From: Cantharellus purpuraceus | Taxonomy: Eukaryota > Basidiomycota > Agaricomycetes > Cantharellales > Hydnaceae | Assembly (NCBI GenBank): GCA_025174535.1 | Contig: JALBUN010000009.1 | Span: 62,001 to 126,000 of the forward strand | Direction of reading: 5' to 3' | DNA length: 64,000 bases | Part shown: positions 22,209 to 34,072 of the stretch, piece after piece | Numbering within the stretch: the first letter of the stretch is position 1 | Layout of the letters: every line of letters begins with the position of its first letter | Notes under the pieces: model-generated | What the model saw: only the letters and a program-made list of their open reading frames with translations | Database searches by the model: none | Told to the model about the DNA's origin: nothing | Position numbers and translations under genes: made by a program

Positions 22209-22970
22209 TGTTGTTCCAGCTGCCGGACGTCTAGCTGCCGGACTTCTGGGGAGAAGGGAGAGGAGAGGGGGATTACAGGGGACAGGGAACAGGAGCATAT
22301 AGGAGGCTCAGGAGGTTTTGAGGGACAAAGGGGGTAAAGGAGGACAGTTACAGGAATGGAATAGGGAACAGGAGAAGCCCCTGTGAGTTCCAGAACTTCC
22401 TGGACATTATTTTCGCTTTTATTTTCATCATTTCATCATCATGGACACTTCCCCCCATCATCATCTCATCATCCATCCCATCATTGACTCAGGACATTTA
22501 CGAATGACTTCACTCATTCATAGGACTTAGTATCATATATAAATCACATCTGTAATGCACTTGAATTGACAGAGAATTTCCTCTCACCTGTTTCTGTCTG
22601 TGTGTCTGAATCTATTCGTATCTGGAATATCTCCAGAACGAACGCGTATTTCTATTAGATTTTGCATATTCTATTAGAATATTGCATATCCAACTCGAAT
22701 CTCGAATTACGAAGCCATACAATAACTGGCTATTTTTCTATTAAGCATTTACTCTCATTCGAGTCATCTGCTCCTGATCCCTGCTCAAATTGTCAATATC
22801 TAGACGAAGATCACACCAAATCCCATCAAACTTCGTAGGAAGATACTACTCAAGTATATCTTCAATTCGACTATGCATACATCCAGTTTCCACCACTGCT
22901 CCACTTTCTATTCGACTTCTGCTCGTCACTACACTCCAGCAAAGCAATTATTTACATTATTCAAATAACA
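22209..22970 (+). repeat. Solo LTR, family D (762 bp)
   Basis: TGTTGTTCCAGC...TTCAAATAACA, flanked by CCTAT at 22204-22208 and 22971-22975. It is homologous in reverse to 32543-33248 and 37906-38633. It contains no coding sequence. The internal region was presumably lost by LTR-LTR recombination. Confidence 0.9.
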
Positions 22971-23002
22971 CCTATGGTGATGCTGATGCATCAATCGGAA
23001 CC
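22971..23002 (-). repeat. GypC 5' LTR, fragment 3
   Basis: A 32-bp piece (CCTATGGTGATGCTGATGC...) matching 3636-3667 of the left LTR, caught between the solo LTR D and GypE. Confidence 0.85.
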
Positions 23003-23035
23003 GGAGACGGTGTCGGTTTGCTTAAGGAATAGACC

Positions 23036-23729
23036 CTATAAGTTTGAGTTCTTCTTCGAAAAAGTGGGATCTATTGATGGTTGTATAGAGAGGAGTAATA
23101 ATTGTACCAATCATAGACTAGCTATGTCGAATGCTGGTAAGATTGATAGTGATGTTATTGCATATTGTAAGAATGATAACTCTTGTCCTGATCATCATCA
23201 TTATATTGCATGTTCCTCTAAAGCAGATAATAAATGGGCACTATGTGGATATTATCTATCAAGGCCACCTCGTTTGGGTGATGGATTGTGTAGTAATATA
23301 GGATGCTGTGCCAATGGTACAGTCAGATGTGCATCCAGAGGTAGGGGTTGTGTAGCAGGTGAAGTAGAGTGTAATAGATGACAGATTCTTGTGAAACATC
23401 CAACTTACATACTGAAAACCATTGAACATATATCATAAAGTCTTGAGTAGTACACTTTCTTGAAATAAGCTGAGTTCTAAAATTAACTCGTCTGTCTCCA
23501 CTTCTTCCAGTTGCTGTGCTGATCTGATCGTCATTTGTGCTAGAAGCGAATCTGGAGAGGGGTAATCTTGGCCAAAAAAATGATTCTGAAAGGTACCAAA
23601 AAAGTCTTCTGCATGCTTGGCTGGAATGATGCATGTTTCCCATATCTTCCTATCATTAGGTTCCTGTCAGCAGAGCCATGTCCCTGTTTCTCTTTCATCA
23701 ATAGAAATGCGGTTTCGTCGCTGCCAAGG
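23036..23729 (-). other. GypE internal remnant, no clear frame
   Basis: On the minus strand a short stretch near 23480-23640 (IPAKHAEDFFGTFQNHFF) resembles spacer sequence that follows protease in gypsy elements. Left of that I see no reliable coding sequence. A plus-strand open frame here is discussed among the rejected items. Confidence 0.4.
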
Positions 23730-26190
23730 TCAACCTAATAACAGTGAGAACAGAACCTTTCCACCAACCCAAAGGTCTGTAAGGGTTACAAGATTGCCTG
23801 CCATGAGAGTAATATTATGGCAACGTCCTTCCATCAGAGTTTCATGTTGACCAGCATCTTGCATAGACATGAATGGAGTAGTGTTGATTGGAATATTGCA
23901 TTGGATACACATCCTCTTGTTGATAATGTCAAGTTCTGATCCACAATTGATAATAGTGTCGACAGTATACTTGTCATCTAATGTCATCCTGATGGAAATG
24001 AGATGTGCATCATGGGGGTGATATGATGCTGTCGTTCCCATGGAATGGACTTCTCCAATCTGGTTGGTCTGAGAGACTCTAGTTAGTTGCAAATACTCCT
24101 GCATATGTTTGGCCATAAGTGGGGATGATCCAAGGGCTTCTGAAATAGTGATAGTAATAGGCGTATCACATATCTTCTGGAAAAATTGATTGGTGTCGAA
24201 ATCCTTGTGACACTGAGATTGAAGCTTGGCAGGTGCTGGAATCGTAGCAGAAGGAGGTCGTGGGAGAATCTTTGGAAGAGTTTTAGGTGTCTTGGGAAGC
24301 TTCAGTTTGATTGCTGGTTTGACTGGTTTCGCAGATGTAGTAGGGATAGTAGTTGGCGGTATGGATTTCCTAGAGCTTGACTGTTTAGCTGGTGTGCTAG
24401 GAGGAACATACTGTGGTACATCTGAGTCATTGGCATCTTCCATGATTTGATCATCATCGTTTGGATCAAAAGGTAATGCTGTCATATCATAGGGGATAAT
24501 GGTAGGTCCTGGAATCGCTGGTGCTTGTGCTGAATCTGGAATAGGAGCTTATTGTCAAACAGGTGGCGACACGTAAGGAGCTGGTGTCACAACTGGTGCT
24601 GGGGTTGAAAATGATGGTGGTACGACAGAAGACTGTGGCATAGGTGCTGGTGGTGCCAGTGTAGTTGTCCTTGGAAGTTTAGGAGCCATGGGTTTCTTTG
24701 GAACTGAGTTCTCCTTCTCGTATTCTTCATTCCTATGAGATCTTTCCAATGGCGGTGGATATACTCCCTCAAATTTGACCTTCTTCAAATGTTCCATACA
24801 GTGCTCATCTCTTGATCTTGCCGCTGGATAAACCTCCAACACATATACATTCCCTAAGATATCCTGTTCATCATCATCGTCAGACGAAATGCTGCTGTGG
24901 TTGTAACGTCCGAGTATGAGATTGGTTGCAGAAGTAGGTCGGTCTACATTAACTCTGCTCCAGAAGGCAAGTTCCCAGTTGATCACATTCAAGATTGTTT
25001 CTGTGCCATTTCGAAGGATATTAGTTCCATCAGACCATGCTATGTGTCCTTCAGATGTGCATATTATGGTTCCTGCCTTAATCATTGTGTCAGCTTGTAG
25101 GCATCGCTTTGTTGAGTGTCCTTGTTCTCCACAAAAATAACATTCATACGGGCTACCATTAGACGTCTGGTTGGGACTCGAGCGAGCGGTGCTGGTTCTA
25201 GTGACACTGTCACTTGGATGTTTGGGGGGGATGGTAAGAATGCTGGCAGTACTGGGTGCTTTTGTGACAATTTGAAAATATAGGGAGGTGTACAATGGGT
25301 CATTTAGATTCATTCTCTGGAGTTTGTCAATCAGGTCGGCGACTTCATCTGCATCCTTCTGGGTGGGTTCTGCTACCGTCTTTGATTTCTTCTGCACATC
25401 CTTGGTACGCTTGCCATGGGCTTTCTCCTTCGCTTTCCCCTTGGAAGTATACTTTGTCCTTCTGACATCTTCATCAGTGCTGTCACTGCTGTCATTGGAG
25501 TCGTCATCGTGGTTATCTGAGTCAGAATCATCAGAATCATCTTCTGAAGCAGAGGAGTCATCCAAGTCCTCATCGTAGAAACATGAGATATTGAAGACAT
25601 GCTCAGCTGCTGCAACAATAATATCGATGGGGAAAGGGGTGGAACGTGTGAGTCTGGGGTTCTCCTGAAGCATCCGATCTTCAAGCTTCTTCTGCGTAGA
25701 TCGAGGGATTCCCTTCCAGAAATACTTCTGGTACTCCTCAATCGTAATCTTCTTGTTCTGATACAGCCATCCACCGATCTGAGTGAACTTCCACTGGTAC
25801 TTGTGGAAATTGGAGAGACTGCAAATACGATGGTTACAAGGCTTTGGAAATGAACTTGATGAGGTCTTTCTCTTTGAAGCGCTTCTCAGTCTTGACATGA
25901 TCGAAGAGTTTCCGAAGGGTGTCAGCAAAAGGTTTCCATTCCTTTGCTGTATACTCCTCTAGTCCTTCAATTGTCTCCTGAATGGATTTCTTGACATGAT
26001 GAGTAATAAGTTCGAACTGATCATCGTTACTGAGGTTGTAGGCATGTGCAAGTGATTCAAACTCCTTGAGGAATCAATCGATTTCGTCGTATGGCCTGGT
26101 AAAATATTTTGGTGTGTTTCGAGAGTGAGGGATAGGAAAGTCGAGTTTGGAATGTGTGGAGGAAGGTATTGAGGTGTTAGGTTGAGCCAT
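23730..26190 (-). pseudogene. GypE gag-protease remnant
   Basis: Gag starts at ATG near 26190 (MAQPNTSIPSSTHSK). It has an in-frame TGA at 26074-26076 and a single-base frameshift near 25840-25850. It continues from 25928 to 24555: Gag core (WLYQNKKITIEEYQKYFWKG), an acidic Asp/Ser stretch, zinc knuckle CYFCGEQGHSTKRC near 25120, then a Pro/Thr-rich tail. After a stop at about 24553 comes the protease, 24485-23730. Its active-site motif reads NCGSELDII where a working enzyme has D-S/T-G, so it is dead. The pol remainder is deleted. The same Gag recurs, interrupted, at 40905-42916. Confidence 0.82.
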
Positions 26191-26329
26191 TGCGATGGAT
26201 TTGAGGGGAGGTGATGCTCGTATGTTGTTGAAGGGAGATCAGGTGTGTAGTTAGAGTGTACTCAGAGGTTGGAATAGTTAGATATCTCCCAGCTGCCAGT
26301 CAACAATTCGTCCTGTATGGTCTTTGACA

Positions 26330-26347
26330 CGCCTCTCTGGGCAGCCA
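26330..26347 (-). other. GypE primer-binding site
   Basis: The minus strand reads TGGCTGCCCAGAGAGGCG, 4 nt after the LTR end AACA. Position and TGG start fit a primer site. Confidence 0.55.
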
Positions 26348-26351
26348 CTTA

Positions 26352-27758
26352 TGTTGGTTCGCTTAAGGAATAGATCCTATAAGCCTGCGCGCAATGGTCC
26401 TAGCAAACAGATGGTGTGTAACGCAGTTGTTCAGCACTCCAAAGATCAATCAGGTTGAGGAGTAGAGGTAGCACTGAGTAACAGGGAAGTGGAATAGTGC
26501 TCTGTGGTTGGATGAGGATGGGAGCAAAAGGTCAGTCCTGATGGCTGATCATGCTCTGTGACTGGATGACAATGGAGAGCCCAGTTGGGAGGTACGTGAA
26601 AGCTGGTTTCAGGAGAAGCGACCTCTCGGTGGTGGAGGGAAATCTGATCGTTGAACCAAGGTGCTTTACCTCAGTGTAGAGCTGATGGATTGTGATGTAG
26701 AGCGTAGAGCGTGGACTTAGAGCGTGGACTTTGACTTTAGAGCGTGGGCTGAAAACTTGTTGTTTGATTCCAAAGGTGAAAATTAGCGCCCTTTTATATA
26801 CAAATCCCCAGGGCACAATGACACAATATGATGCGATATGATGCAAGAAATGCTGATCAAGCCTGCTGATGAAGCGTGTGAAGTTGAACTACTAATGGGG
26901 AAATCATGGAGAAATGAAGCAACAGATAGGGGTAATCTTTGTAAGAATAGGGGTGATGAGTAATAAAAGAACCAAAAATAGAACAAGGATGAGTAAGTCG
27001 TGTATGAATGGATTAAAAGATGAAACAGGGGTGAGTCATATAAAAGAACAATAGAAACATCCACCAATACCATCTTCCCTATGGCTCCAAAGGTAAATTG
27101 ACCCTGAGTCACATGAGGACTTCAGTCAGCATCCACAACAAATACCCCTTGTTGTCTTAGTGATATGTCTCCATATGGTATCCCATTCCAAGTGTATTCA
27201 GTCCCTTTGCCTGACATGATGTAACCTGAGTCGGATTGAAGTGGGAGGATAGGTTGGCGATGGCGACTGAAATTCTACCTCATGTTCGACTCTTCTATCC
27301 GTGTTATGATATAGAGGTGAAATGCCAAGGAATGTATATGGTTCAATGGAATTGTGAAAGAATATAGGATCACCAATGGCATAGGAGAGACATGGTGGGG
27401 ATCTTGGACATGAAAGAGTTTGGGAAGTATTTTGACACGTGGAGGTGGCTTAACATGCCCGTGGAGCTCAGCGTATTTTTGATAGTCCTCTGTGTCCAGA
27501 GACCAGTGTGATGTATTATTAGAAGAGATGTTGGAGAGAGGAATAGGATTGGAAGCCATATGAATGATGATGAAAGGATTGGTGTGAATAGAAGGCTGAT
27601 AATGATCGATGACAAGTGATGATCGATGGCTAGAATTAGAGACTGAGGTGGAGAGGGAGTTGCGGTGCTATTTAAAAGTTGATATGAAAAGGCGCTGGCA
27701 GAGTTGGACTGTCAGAGTGGTTTGATATACATCCTTGATGTGTCCTGGCTCGTCAACA
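26352..27758 (-). repeat. GypE 5' LTR, possibly including a non-LTR part
   Basis: If the LTR spans the whole stretch it is about 1.4 kb. A minus-strand TATA (TATATAAAAGGGCGC) lies near 26790. An alternative is a 789-bp LTR, 26352-27140: its outer end reads TGTTGTGGATGC on the minus strand and is preceded by the purine-rich ACAACAAGGGGTATT. In that case 27141-27758 would be internal sequence of a tandem or permuted copy. The left LTR is deleted, so this cannot be settled here. Confidence 0.6.
27275..27559 (-). CDS. Small ORF in the GypE long terminal region, unknown
   Basis: 94 residues starting MASNPIPLSNISSNNTSHW. On the minus strand the ATG follows an AT-rich TTTTAAATAG box at about 27670 and a CT-rich leader, the arrangement of a fungal gene start. 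The protein is rich in Pro and His and has no recognised domain. Its position is either inside a long LTR or in an accessory region upstream of a shorter one. It may be an N-terminal remnant of a third retroelement accessory gene. Confidence 0.4.
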   Translation of the reverse strand: MASNPIPLSNISSNNTSHWSLDTEDYQKYAELHGHVKPPPRVKILPKLFHVQDPHHVSPMPLVILYSFTIPLNHIHSLAFHLYIITRIEESNMR

Positions 27759-27894
27759 GATGGGTGGAATCAGTGGTGACAATCGGACAGGTAGATGGAG
27801 ACGTGGTGTTTTCCAAATGGAGTATAGATTTCATGTGCGTGGGGATCTGAGTGGATCAGACGGGACCTGGGCATTAATGAATATAGTCATAACA
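27759..27894 (-). repeat. GypC 5' LTR, fragment 4
   Basis: GATGGGTGGAATCAGTGG... to CATAACA matches 3672-3808 of the left LTR and ends GypC. It is followed by the duplication AGCTG. Confidence 0.87.
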
Positions 27895-29040
27895 AGCTGT
27901 GCCTACCCATAGCTGTGCTGATCAGCCTGGGAAATGGGGTATTTCCTGACTCATGCTCTGACTCCTTCCATGACTCATAACTATTCATAGGTAGAAGGAT
28001 TAGTCAGCTCCTGTGTTATGATATGGAACATATCTGTGTCTATGGCTTACATGCACTGTGTGATTTATCCACATTAATGACTGTCACAGTGTGTCATGCC
28101 CCAACAGTGCCATTGTTTCATGTGTTGTCACACCTACACATTACATAAAATAGTTTTTGCCACTGCAGATGTATATAACATGTCTGCGGCTGGTCACTCA
28201 TCCTCAGCTGTATCCACAATATATGGACTGAGGTGAGAGACATCAGTTCACATTTTCTCCAGTCCATATTTATATTTATGTCTGTAGATTATCCTGTTCA
28301 GGTAACTACACTGAGCTGTATCCACAATATATGGACTGAGATTATCCTGTTCAGATTACAACATCCTGTAGATACAGTATATAAGGAGGCCATTTTGCCT
28401 CTGAATAAATAATCAATTCTACCCCATCATTTGCACATCAGTGTGACTAGAGTGACATACAGCTGTTGATTGTCCAGTTCAAGGGTCGCTTACAGTTGTG
28501 TAACTGTATTCGATTGTACTCAAAGTAGTGATTGTCCTGCTTTGGGCGTGAGTGTAGTATCTACCTTGCATGACTACAAATCTACAGGGTGAGATTGTCT
28601 GTCAATAGTCCTGCCATTAGTGCTCTTGTTTAAGTTACTAGTGTGTACTGCCTTTGCAGAGCATTAGAATCTTGAACTCATGTGAAGCAGTTGCTAGACT
28701 ACTTCACACATTGCTTTTACCTGCTTCAGAGTGCCACTGGTTGGATGGTTGGATTCATCCACCTACTTCCTTTAGCCTCTAAGTGCATTCCCCTCTTTTT
28801 GGAATATCTGTACCCCTAAGCATCCATGAAAAGTCTTATTCATTCCCTACTGCTAAGAAATGTATTACCTGTGTATCATCTGCATTGACCATTACAATGA
28901 ATTGTAACCAAAGTACAAATGTTAAATTGTTTCTGGAGTTGTGCCACAGTAGGATTTGATATTCTTCTCAGCTGTTCATTCACAGAATTGTGGTGATTTA
29001 GAGTTTGCCCTAACACCATAATTTTGCAGGTTCCAAAACA
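27895..29040 (+). repeat. Solo LTR, family B, right part
   Basis: Resumes after GypC with AGCTGTGCC and ends GGTTCCAAAACA. It is followed by CTGCC, matching the 5 bases before 2870. Near 27950-27985 it carries a single ATGACTCAT. Restored, the LTR would be about 1.55 kb. It contains the TATA box GTATATAAGG near 28377. Confidence 0.87.
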
Positions 29041-29269
29041 CTGCCCCTGACAAGGCCCCATCAGCCTTTCAGTTTCTGTCAGATGGTCCTGGTGGGAGAG
29101 TGGCTGTTGGTGGCAGCACTAACCCAAAAATCAGAGGGAGTAACAGCAAGACAGGATATAAGCCGCTCCATATGCCAAGGTGGGAAAGGATAAGGTGCAC
29201 CTTCTATGAGATTGGACTCAACCCATAATGAGATAAGTTGTATCTGAACCCCTTATGTATCATACTGCC
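29041..29269. other. Unassigned spacer between two solo LTRs
   Basis: 229 bp bounded on each side by CTGCC duplications. It is probably the flank of copia C1 or older host sequence. No gene is seen. Confidence 0.4.
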
Positions 29270-30680
29270 TGTTTTGGAACCCACAAAATTATGGTGTTAG
29301 GGCAAACTATAAATCACCACAATTCCGTGAATGAACAGCTGAGAAGAATATCAAACCCTGCTGCAGCACAACTCCAGAAACAATTTAACATTTGTACTTT
29401 GGTTACAATCCTTTGTATTGGTCAATGCAGACTACATGCAGAAAAGTAATATGTTTCTTAGCAGCAAGAAATGAATAAGACTTCCAGAGTCTAGAGTTCA
29501 CGGACGCTTAGGGGTCCAGATATTCCAAAAAGAGAGGAATGCACTTAGAGGCTAAAGGAAGTAGGTGGATGAATCCAACCGTCCAACCAGTGGCACTCTG
29601 AAGCAGGTAAAAGCAATGTGTGAAGTAGTCTAGCAACTGCTTCACACAAGTTCAAGATCCTAATGCTCTGCAAAGGCAGTACACACTAGTAACTTAAACA
29701 AGAGCACTAATGGCAGGACTATCAACAGACAATCTCACCCTGTAGATTTGTAGTCATGTGAGGCAGATGCTACACTCACGCCCAAAGCAGGAATATCACT
29801 ACTTTGAGTGCAATCAAGTACAGTTACACAACTGTAAAAGATCCTTGAACTGGTAATCAACAGTTACTGAGATAGAGGATGACACTGTATGTCACTCTAG
29901 TCACACTGGTGTGCAGAAGATGGGTAGAATAGGTTGAATATGTTACTATTTCAGAGGCAGAATGGCCTCCTTATATATTGTATTTACAGGGGCTGAGTAA
30001 TGCTTCTGGAATATTCTACCTATTAATAGATGGAAGCTACTGGAAGGTTGTGGAAGGTGGAAGAAAGGGGTAGAATATTCCAAGTCAATCACAGGTTCTG
30101 ATCACTGTGCTAACACTGATCAGGAGCTGAATAATGGTTCTGGAAAGTTCTATCTAATAATAGAAGGAAACAGCTAGAATGTTATGGAAAGGGGTAGGAT
30201 ATTCCAAGGCAATCACCTGATCTGATCCCTGAACTAGGCACTGATCAGGCAAAAAGAAGGGTGTCCACCCTGTTTTCTGCACTGGTTTGGACAGCCATGG
30301 ATAGTCACATCTCAGATGATGATCTCCATGAAAAATAGTGCCCTGAGAGGCTGTGGTTGTCAAGTTAGAGAATATTTATTGATCAGAGACATCTGAGCTT
30401 GAATTCAGGCTGAATGCCTGGTCCAAAGAGGGAGAGCTGGCTGTGCGAAGGTTTGTGGGCACCTATGGGTCCACAACTGTAGCACAGCAGAAATAAATGA
30501 TTCTGGGCCAAGTTCTGCATGGAATATTCCCGAAAAAATATGGAAAAATAGATAATATTTGAATAAGTCCATTCCAGGTACAAGCACCAAATATATGCTG
30601 ATATTTAGATGGAAAAGCAAAGTTTAGCACATTGGTGCTGCATCAATAGGATTTGATAGGGAAAAGGTGGTTCCCATACA
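29270..30680 (-). repeat. Solo LTR, family A (1411 bp)
   Basis: Plus strand TGTTTTGGAACC...TTCCCATACA, the reverse complement of the Gyp1 LTR type. Flanked by CTGCC at 29265-29269 and 30681-30685. Many point differences from Gyp1 make it older. Confidence 0.92.
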
Positions 30681-32289
30681 CTGCCAGTGTCACTCTTTCG
30701 CCTTCAAAATGCTTGTGATGCCAACATTGCCAAACAGCTTCACTGCAGCCATGGCAACTCGGAAAAGCAACATAAATGGCAATTGATGTCGCAGAGGATA
30801 TTGTACGTATCATAACACAATCCTTTTTTTTTTTTGTATGTTATTTACTGTGGTTATATGCTACTCAGTTAGAAGCAGCACAACAAGCTTGCACAGCAAC
30901 ATTGATACCCCTGTCTGTTGCATTCTTGAAACTGGTCAGCATGGATAGCCCAGAAACGAGCTCACGGTGGACCTAGGAATGCAGAAGAAGTTTCAAGGGA
31001 ATGACATCATGTAGAAGGCATATAAAGAAGTGATCAACATACCTGCTCAGTGGTATCATGAGTAGTTGTAAACCAATGCCTACCTGTGACTCAGTTGTAT
31101 GTGCAGCAATTGCACCCTATGTTACAAGATCTGCAGTATATTGTATTGTGGGGTGGCTGTATCAATGAATCATGTCAGTGAAATGTTAGTCTGAAAATTT
31201 TGCTTGGAAATTGTACCAAGAAATTCACATCCTGCAGGTAGGCCAAGTGTTGCAATTTACAGAAGCAGCCTGTGTGCAAGGTGAAGGCCCTTGTTAATAT
31301 TGTATCTTATGAAAAATGTCTCAATGCAGACACACAATAAAAAGGTTTGCACAAAAAACCTGCCATTCATGTCTGGGTCAGTTGGAGATCACAGTCAGCC
31401 TTGTATGCAGTAAGGTGCATGAGGGTGAACGAGGAACTACTATTTATGAGCCCTTTTCACCCTATTGTTGTCCATGGTCTGAATGCAACAAATGGCTACT
31501 GAGAGAAGATAGTAGTTGATACTGATTTGGGATCATTCACTGAGCATGGGCTGCATTTCAGATACAGAACAAATATTTTTTGCAATGCTATAATGTTTCC
31601 TAGTCACAACTTCACCTCACCCTGGTGTGATAAGAGGAGAACTGGTCTGGCCACGGCCATGCTAGAAGTGGAGCTGTTGGACATGTTCCCAGTCATTAAT
31701 ATTCAGTGACTGTATTGCTGCAGAGGTAATAGATTGCACAATCAAACAAATGTGTTGCTGCACCACATGTAGGCACATAAATTTGGCCTTTTCAAAACAG
31801 ATGCAATCATGGCTAGGCATTGAGCCTGTGGACCAGGGAAGATACATGGAGCACCTTAGACCATCTCTACAATGCAAGACCCTTTATATAGTAATGTCCT
31901 GTAAATGAGTGGAGACCTTAAAGGATGCTTATTTATGACCAGAAGAGCATGGCAAGTGAAAGCCTATTGCAGTTCACAAGGTAGGCTGAGGTGGAATAAG
32001 ATGTGGAGATGGGACAATCACATGAACAAGCACTTGTGCAGAGTTCACTTGATACATACCTTTCAAGGACTGTTGTAATCAGGTCATTTCATGAATATTT
32101 GAATGCATGAATACATAGGTACAACCTCAGTATGGGTGTGAGTAACATAGACTTCACAGCCAGAGTAGCCCTCTGCAAGCCTGCAGGTGGAAAATCATAT
32201 TGTGAACAGCACTGCAACTTGTGGAGGTTGGGGGCAGAAGGCAAAGAAAAATTTTAGTAGGTGCACACTCACCAAACTCAGTAGCTGCA
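30681..32289. other. Unassigned, probably decayed coding sequence
   Basis: No frame longer than about 70 codons and no domain was recognised. It lies directly upstream of the WD40 remnant and may be the lost N-terminal half of that gene, but nothing in it proves this. A T-rich tract lies at about 30822-30836. Confidence 0.3.
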
Positions 32290-34072
32290 TGTGGACTGGA
32301 CAGCAGGTGTGGCATGGGTTCAATAAGACTTACAGATGTTTGTGGCCTTTTCTCCCTAGGGTAATCAGATTGTGTCTACATTGGGGAATAACTTGGGGCC
32401 AATTGAACTAGTGCACATCTATAATGTTACAATGGGCAGGTTGATGTGTAGTCTGGAGGGCCATTCAAACCTTGTCATTTCAGTCACCTTTTCTCCAATG
32501 GCAACCACATTGCATCTGGATCAATTGACAGTGTATGGGAACTGTTGAAAATTTCACCTTGCTAGGGGGGAGTGGAGAGTAGATTTCAAATAGTGACAGA
32601 GGGAGTGATGGGAACTGGGTGTATGCATAGTCAAATTGAAGATATATCTTGGGAGTATCCTCGTACGAAGTTTGATGAGATTTGGTGTAGTCCTCGTCTA
32701 GATATTGACAATTTGAGCAGGGATCAGAAGCAGATGACTCAAATGAGAGTAAATGCTTAATAGAAAATCAACCAGTGGAGATTAGGCTTCTTAAACTGGG
32801 ATTCAAACAGATATTGCAATACTATGGAAGAGTATGCAAAATATTGTAGAAATATGTGTTCGTTCTGGAGTTATTCCAGAAACAAATAGTTCAGACACAG
32901 TCAATAAAAACAAGTGAGAGCAAAATCTCTAGTCCATTTCATATCTAGCTAGGCTTTTTATACAAGATATGTGTCCTGAAAACATGTGATAAAAGTCCTG
33001 AATCATTTGAATCATGGGAAAGAATCTTGTGATAAAAACAAAATGAGGGTGGAGTCAATAGGGAAAAATGATGAAATTAAATATAAAAGAAATATAGGAG
33101 AATAATCTGATGGGTGTGGAGCTTACAGGGGCTTCTCCTCTTCCCTCCTAACCATTTACCTTGCTTTCCTACCTCCCCCTCAACCTCCTGAGCCTCCTAT
33201 ATACTCCTGTTCCCCCTCTCTCCTAACCCCTTTCTCTCATAATCAACAAGCCAGACCAAGAGACCAGCTATGAGGATGTTGGATTGGTTGAGCTTACATA
33301 GACTGCACTCTTGTGCATTCTCACATGACAGCAGTCATGTTGTTATTGGATTGGAGGATGGCCCTGTTTACATCTGGAACCACATGATGAACAGGGTAGA
33401 ATGTGAGCTGTGTGGCCATTCCAATGTTGCAATGTCTGTTGCCTTCTCTACCAATGAAAACCATGTTGTATCTGACTCATGTGACCAGACAATTCAAATA
33501 TGGGACCAAGGGGTGAGATCATTCTGTATCAGCATTCAGCTAAAGTGCACTCTGTTGCCTCCTCACATGATGGCAGTCATGTTGTATCTGGATCAGAGGA
33601 CTAGACAGTTCATATCTGGAACCCAGCAACAGGCCAGATTGAAAGCAAGCTGGAGATCTCAGATGATGTTGACTCTATTTCCTTCTCACACAATGACAGT
33701 TACATTATATGTGAATTATGCCCTCTACAAGAAACAGTAGCTTGGATGTAGCATGTGACAAATGAGACTAACAGGTCAATGTTGTTGTCAGGACAACTCC
33801 AACTACCAGATGGAACTCAAGTACAATGAATAGTGGCCAGCTTCACATTTACAATCCAGTTGATCAAGAGATGACAAGCAACTCACCCACATCCTTGTCT
33901 ATGACCAAGGGTGGCTATTGGATAATGGGTGAAGAAACAGTTCACAGCTGCTGGATACCCCATCAGTACCAGAACTTTTGGGAGATGGGTATCACTAGGT
34001 CAACACTGTGCTTGATACCACTGTCAGGAGGCATTATTATCCTGGATCTGAAACATACCCCACATGTTTAAC
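32290..34072 (+). pseudogene. WD40-repeat gene remnant (possibly of NACHT-WD40 type)
   Basis: Before a solo LTR D insertion, pieces read LEGHSNLVISVTFS and GNHIASGSIDS. After it, 33270-33740 gives further WD40 blades: CAFSHDSSHVVIGLEDGPVY, LCGHSNVAMSVAFST and DQTIQIWD, then more blades in another frame (DGSHVV- and SHND-like). The end, 33826-34071, has WIMGEETVHSCWIPHQY and IIILDLKHTPHV, which resemble the closing segment of Agaricomycete NWD proteins as I remember them. Frameshifts, in-frame stops and the inserted LTR show it is dead. Such proteins usually carry an N-terminal NACHT NTPase; I cannot see one here. The NWD assignment is from family knowledge; the WD40 call is direct. Confidence 0.75.
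32543..33248 (-). repeat. Solo LTR, family D, degenerate (706 bp)
   Basis: TGTTGAAAATTTCACC...ATAATCAACA, homologous to the reverse of 22209-22970. The flanks GGAAC and AGCCA do not match, so the duplication is lost or the ends have drifted. It interrupts the WD40 remnant. Confidence 0.8.

Larger units (their letters stand above)
23003..27758 (-). mobile_element. GypE: minus-strand gypsy element, pol and most of the 3' LTR deleted
   Basis: The right LTR begins (plus strand) TGTTGGTTCGCTTAAGG at 26352. Its first ~33 bases recur, with three changes, at 23003-23035, the only remnant of the left LTR. Primer site, Gag and protease read on the minus strand. Reverse transcriptase, RNase H and integrase are missing, so one deletion removed most of pol and the 3' LTR. 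The termini in the GypC LTR suggest a 4-bp duplication, ACGG at 22999-23002 and ACAG at 27756-27759, one transition apart. If so, the right end is about 27755. The boundary is uncertain by a few bases. Confidence 0.75.
3275..27894 (-). mobile_element. GypC: minus-strand Ty3/gypsy element with three nested insertions
   Basis: Bounded by LTRs of family C (TGTTAC...CA) and flanked by the duplication AGCTG at 3270-3274 and 27895-27899, inside solo LTR B. Own sequence: 3' LTR 3275-3808, an antisense accessory gene 3947-5559, gag-pol 5712-10061 on the minus strand, and a 5' LTR in four pieces (10139-10234, 21958-22208, 22971-23002, about 27756-27894). The gaps hold Gyp1, a solo LTR D and GypE. The element is decayed: many in-frame TGA codons stand where homologous proteins have Arg. 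An unusual feature is the extra opposite-strand gene between pol and the 3' LTR. Confidence 0.9.

Noticed and set aside
22974..23381. 135-codon plus-strand frame, Cys-rich, resembling a small secreted protein
   Set aside because: It starts inside an LTR fragment, crosses the GypE border, has no signal peptide and lies antisense to the GypE internal region.
25288..25578. 96-codon Ser-rich plus-strand frame
   Set aside because: It is the complement of the acidic Asp/Ser stretch in the GypE Gag.
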